From Caulobacterales bacterium RIFCSPHIGHO2_01_FULL_70_19 (GTDB lineage Bacteria; Pseudomonadota; Alphaproteobacteria; Caulobacterales; Caulobacteraceae), in NCBI GenBank assembly GCA_001794825.1, contig MGLK01000020.1:1-33714 (forward strand): 33,714 nucleotides of DNA. Direction: 5' to 3'. Position numbers and translations under genes: made by a program. This document shows positions 33,706 to 33,714 of the stretch, one piece after another; the stretch's first letter is position 1; every line of letters begins with the position of its first letter. Under the pieces are notes generated by a model. That model was not told the origin of the DNA. It made no database searches and saw nothing but the letters and a program-made list of their open reading frames with translations.

Positions 33706-33714
33706 CTGCAGCGG

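Overview
The window is high-GC DNA, tightly packed, with many 1-28 nt gene overlaps. The set of protein families (DUF3297, DUF4170, DUF2093, a degenerate-EAL TipF-like flagellar factor, Arg-rich-tailed CheY-like receiver, WxxGxW lipoprotein) points to an alphaproteobacterium of the Caulobacteraceae, most likely Brevundimonas or a close relative. The species is inferred from gene families, not from a search.

Layout. (1) 1-1901: an accessory locus. A complete tRNA-Leu(UAA) is split in its anticodon by a 213-nt group I intron. Next come a tyrosine integrase reading toward it, an AT-rich control region with a 10-bp inverted repeat and 11-bp-phased direct repeats, and a 41-nt duplicated 5' half of an intronless tRNA-Leu(UAA). 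This looks like a minimal integrated element or remnant whose att site coincides with the intron insertion site, and it is the most unusual part of the window. (2) 1953-10676: mostly metabolism and exported hydrolases: DUF4190 membrane protein, M28 peptidase, DUF3297, alpha/beta hydrolase, aldo/keto reductase, small helix-turn-helix protein, UbiD decarboxylase, coiled-coil exported protein, M14 peptidase and MAPEG protein. (3) 10716-14267: PmbA/TldE, CysQ/IMPase-like phosphatase, WxxGxW lipoprotein, DUF4170 and two small membrane proteins. (4) 14268-17091: CX5R phosphatase, putative lipoprotein, and an MBL-fold protein divergent from a TetR regulator. (5) 17123-22005: a lipopolysaccharide operon (msbA, DUF374 acyltransferase, waaA, lpxK) with stop/start overlaps, closed by a perfect 27-bp inverted repeat. 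(6) 22077-26616: amidohydrolase, L,D-transpeptidase, a ParE-type toxin-antitoxin pair, purD and small proteins. (7) 26743-33634: xseA, DUF2093, an M23 endopeptidase, a receiver protein, LpxL-type acyltransferase with an SDR, the TipF-like protein and a DUF411 protein. The window ends in a third copy of the 27-bp repeat.

How the parts relate. The pmbA-cysQ-DUF4170 and DUF374-waaA-lpxK groups resemble a cluster widely conserved in alphaproteobacteria, here split by inserted genes. Together with the LpxL-type acyltransferase at 30029 they form an outer-membrane/lipid A theme, supported by envelope hydrolases (L,D-transpeptidase, M23). The tRNA-intron-integrase locus is the best candidate for something not yet described.
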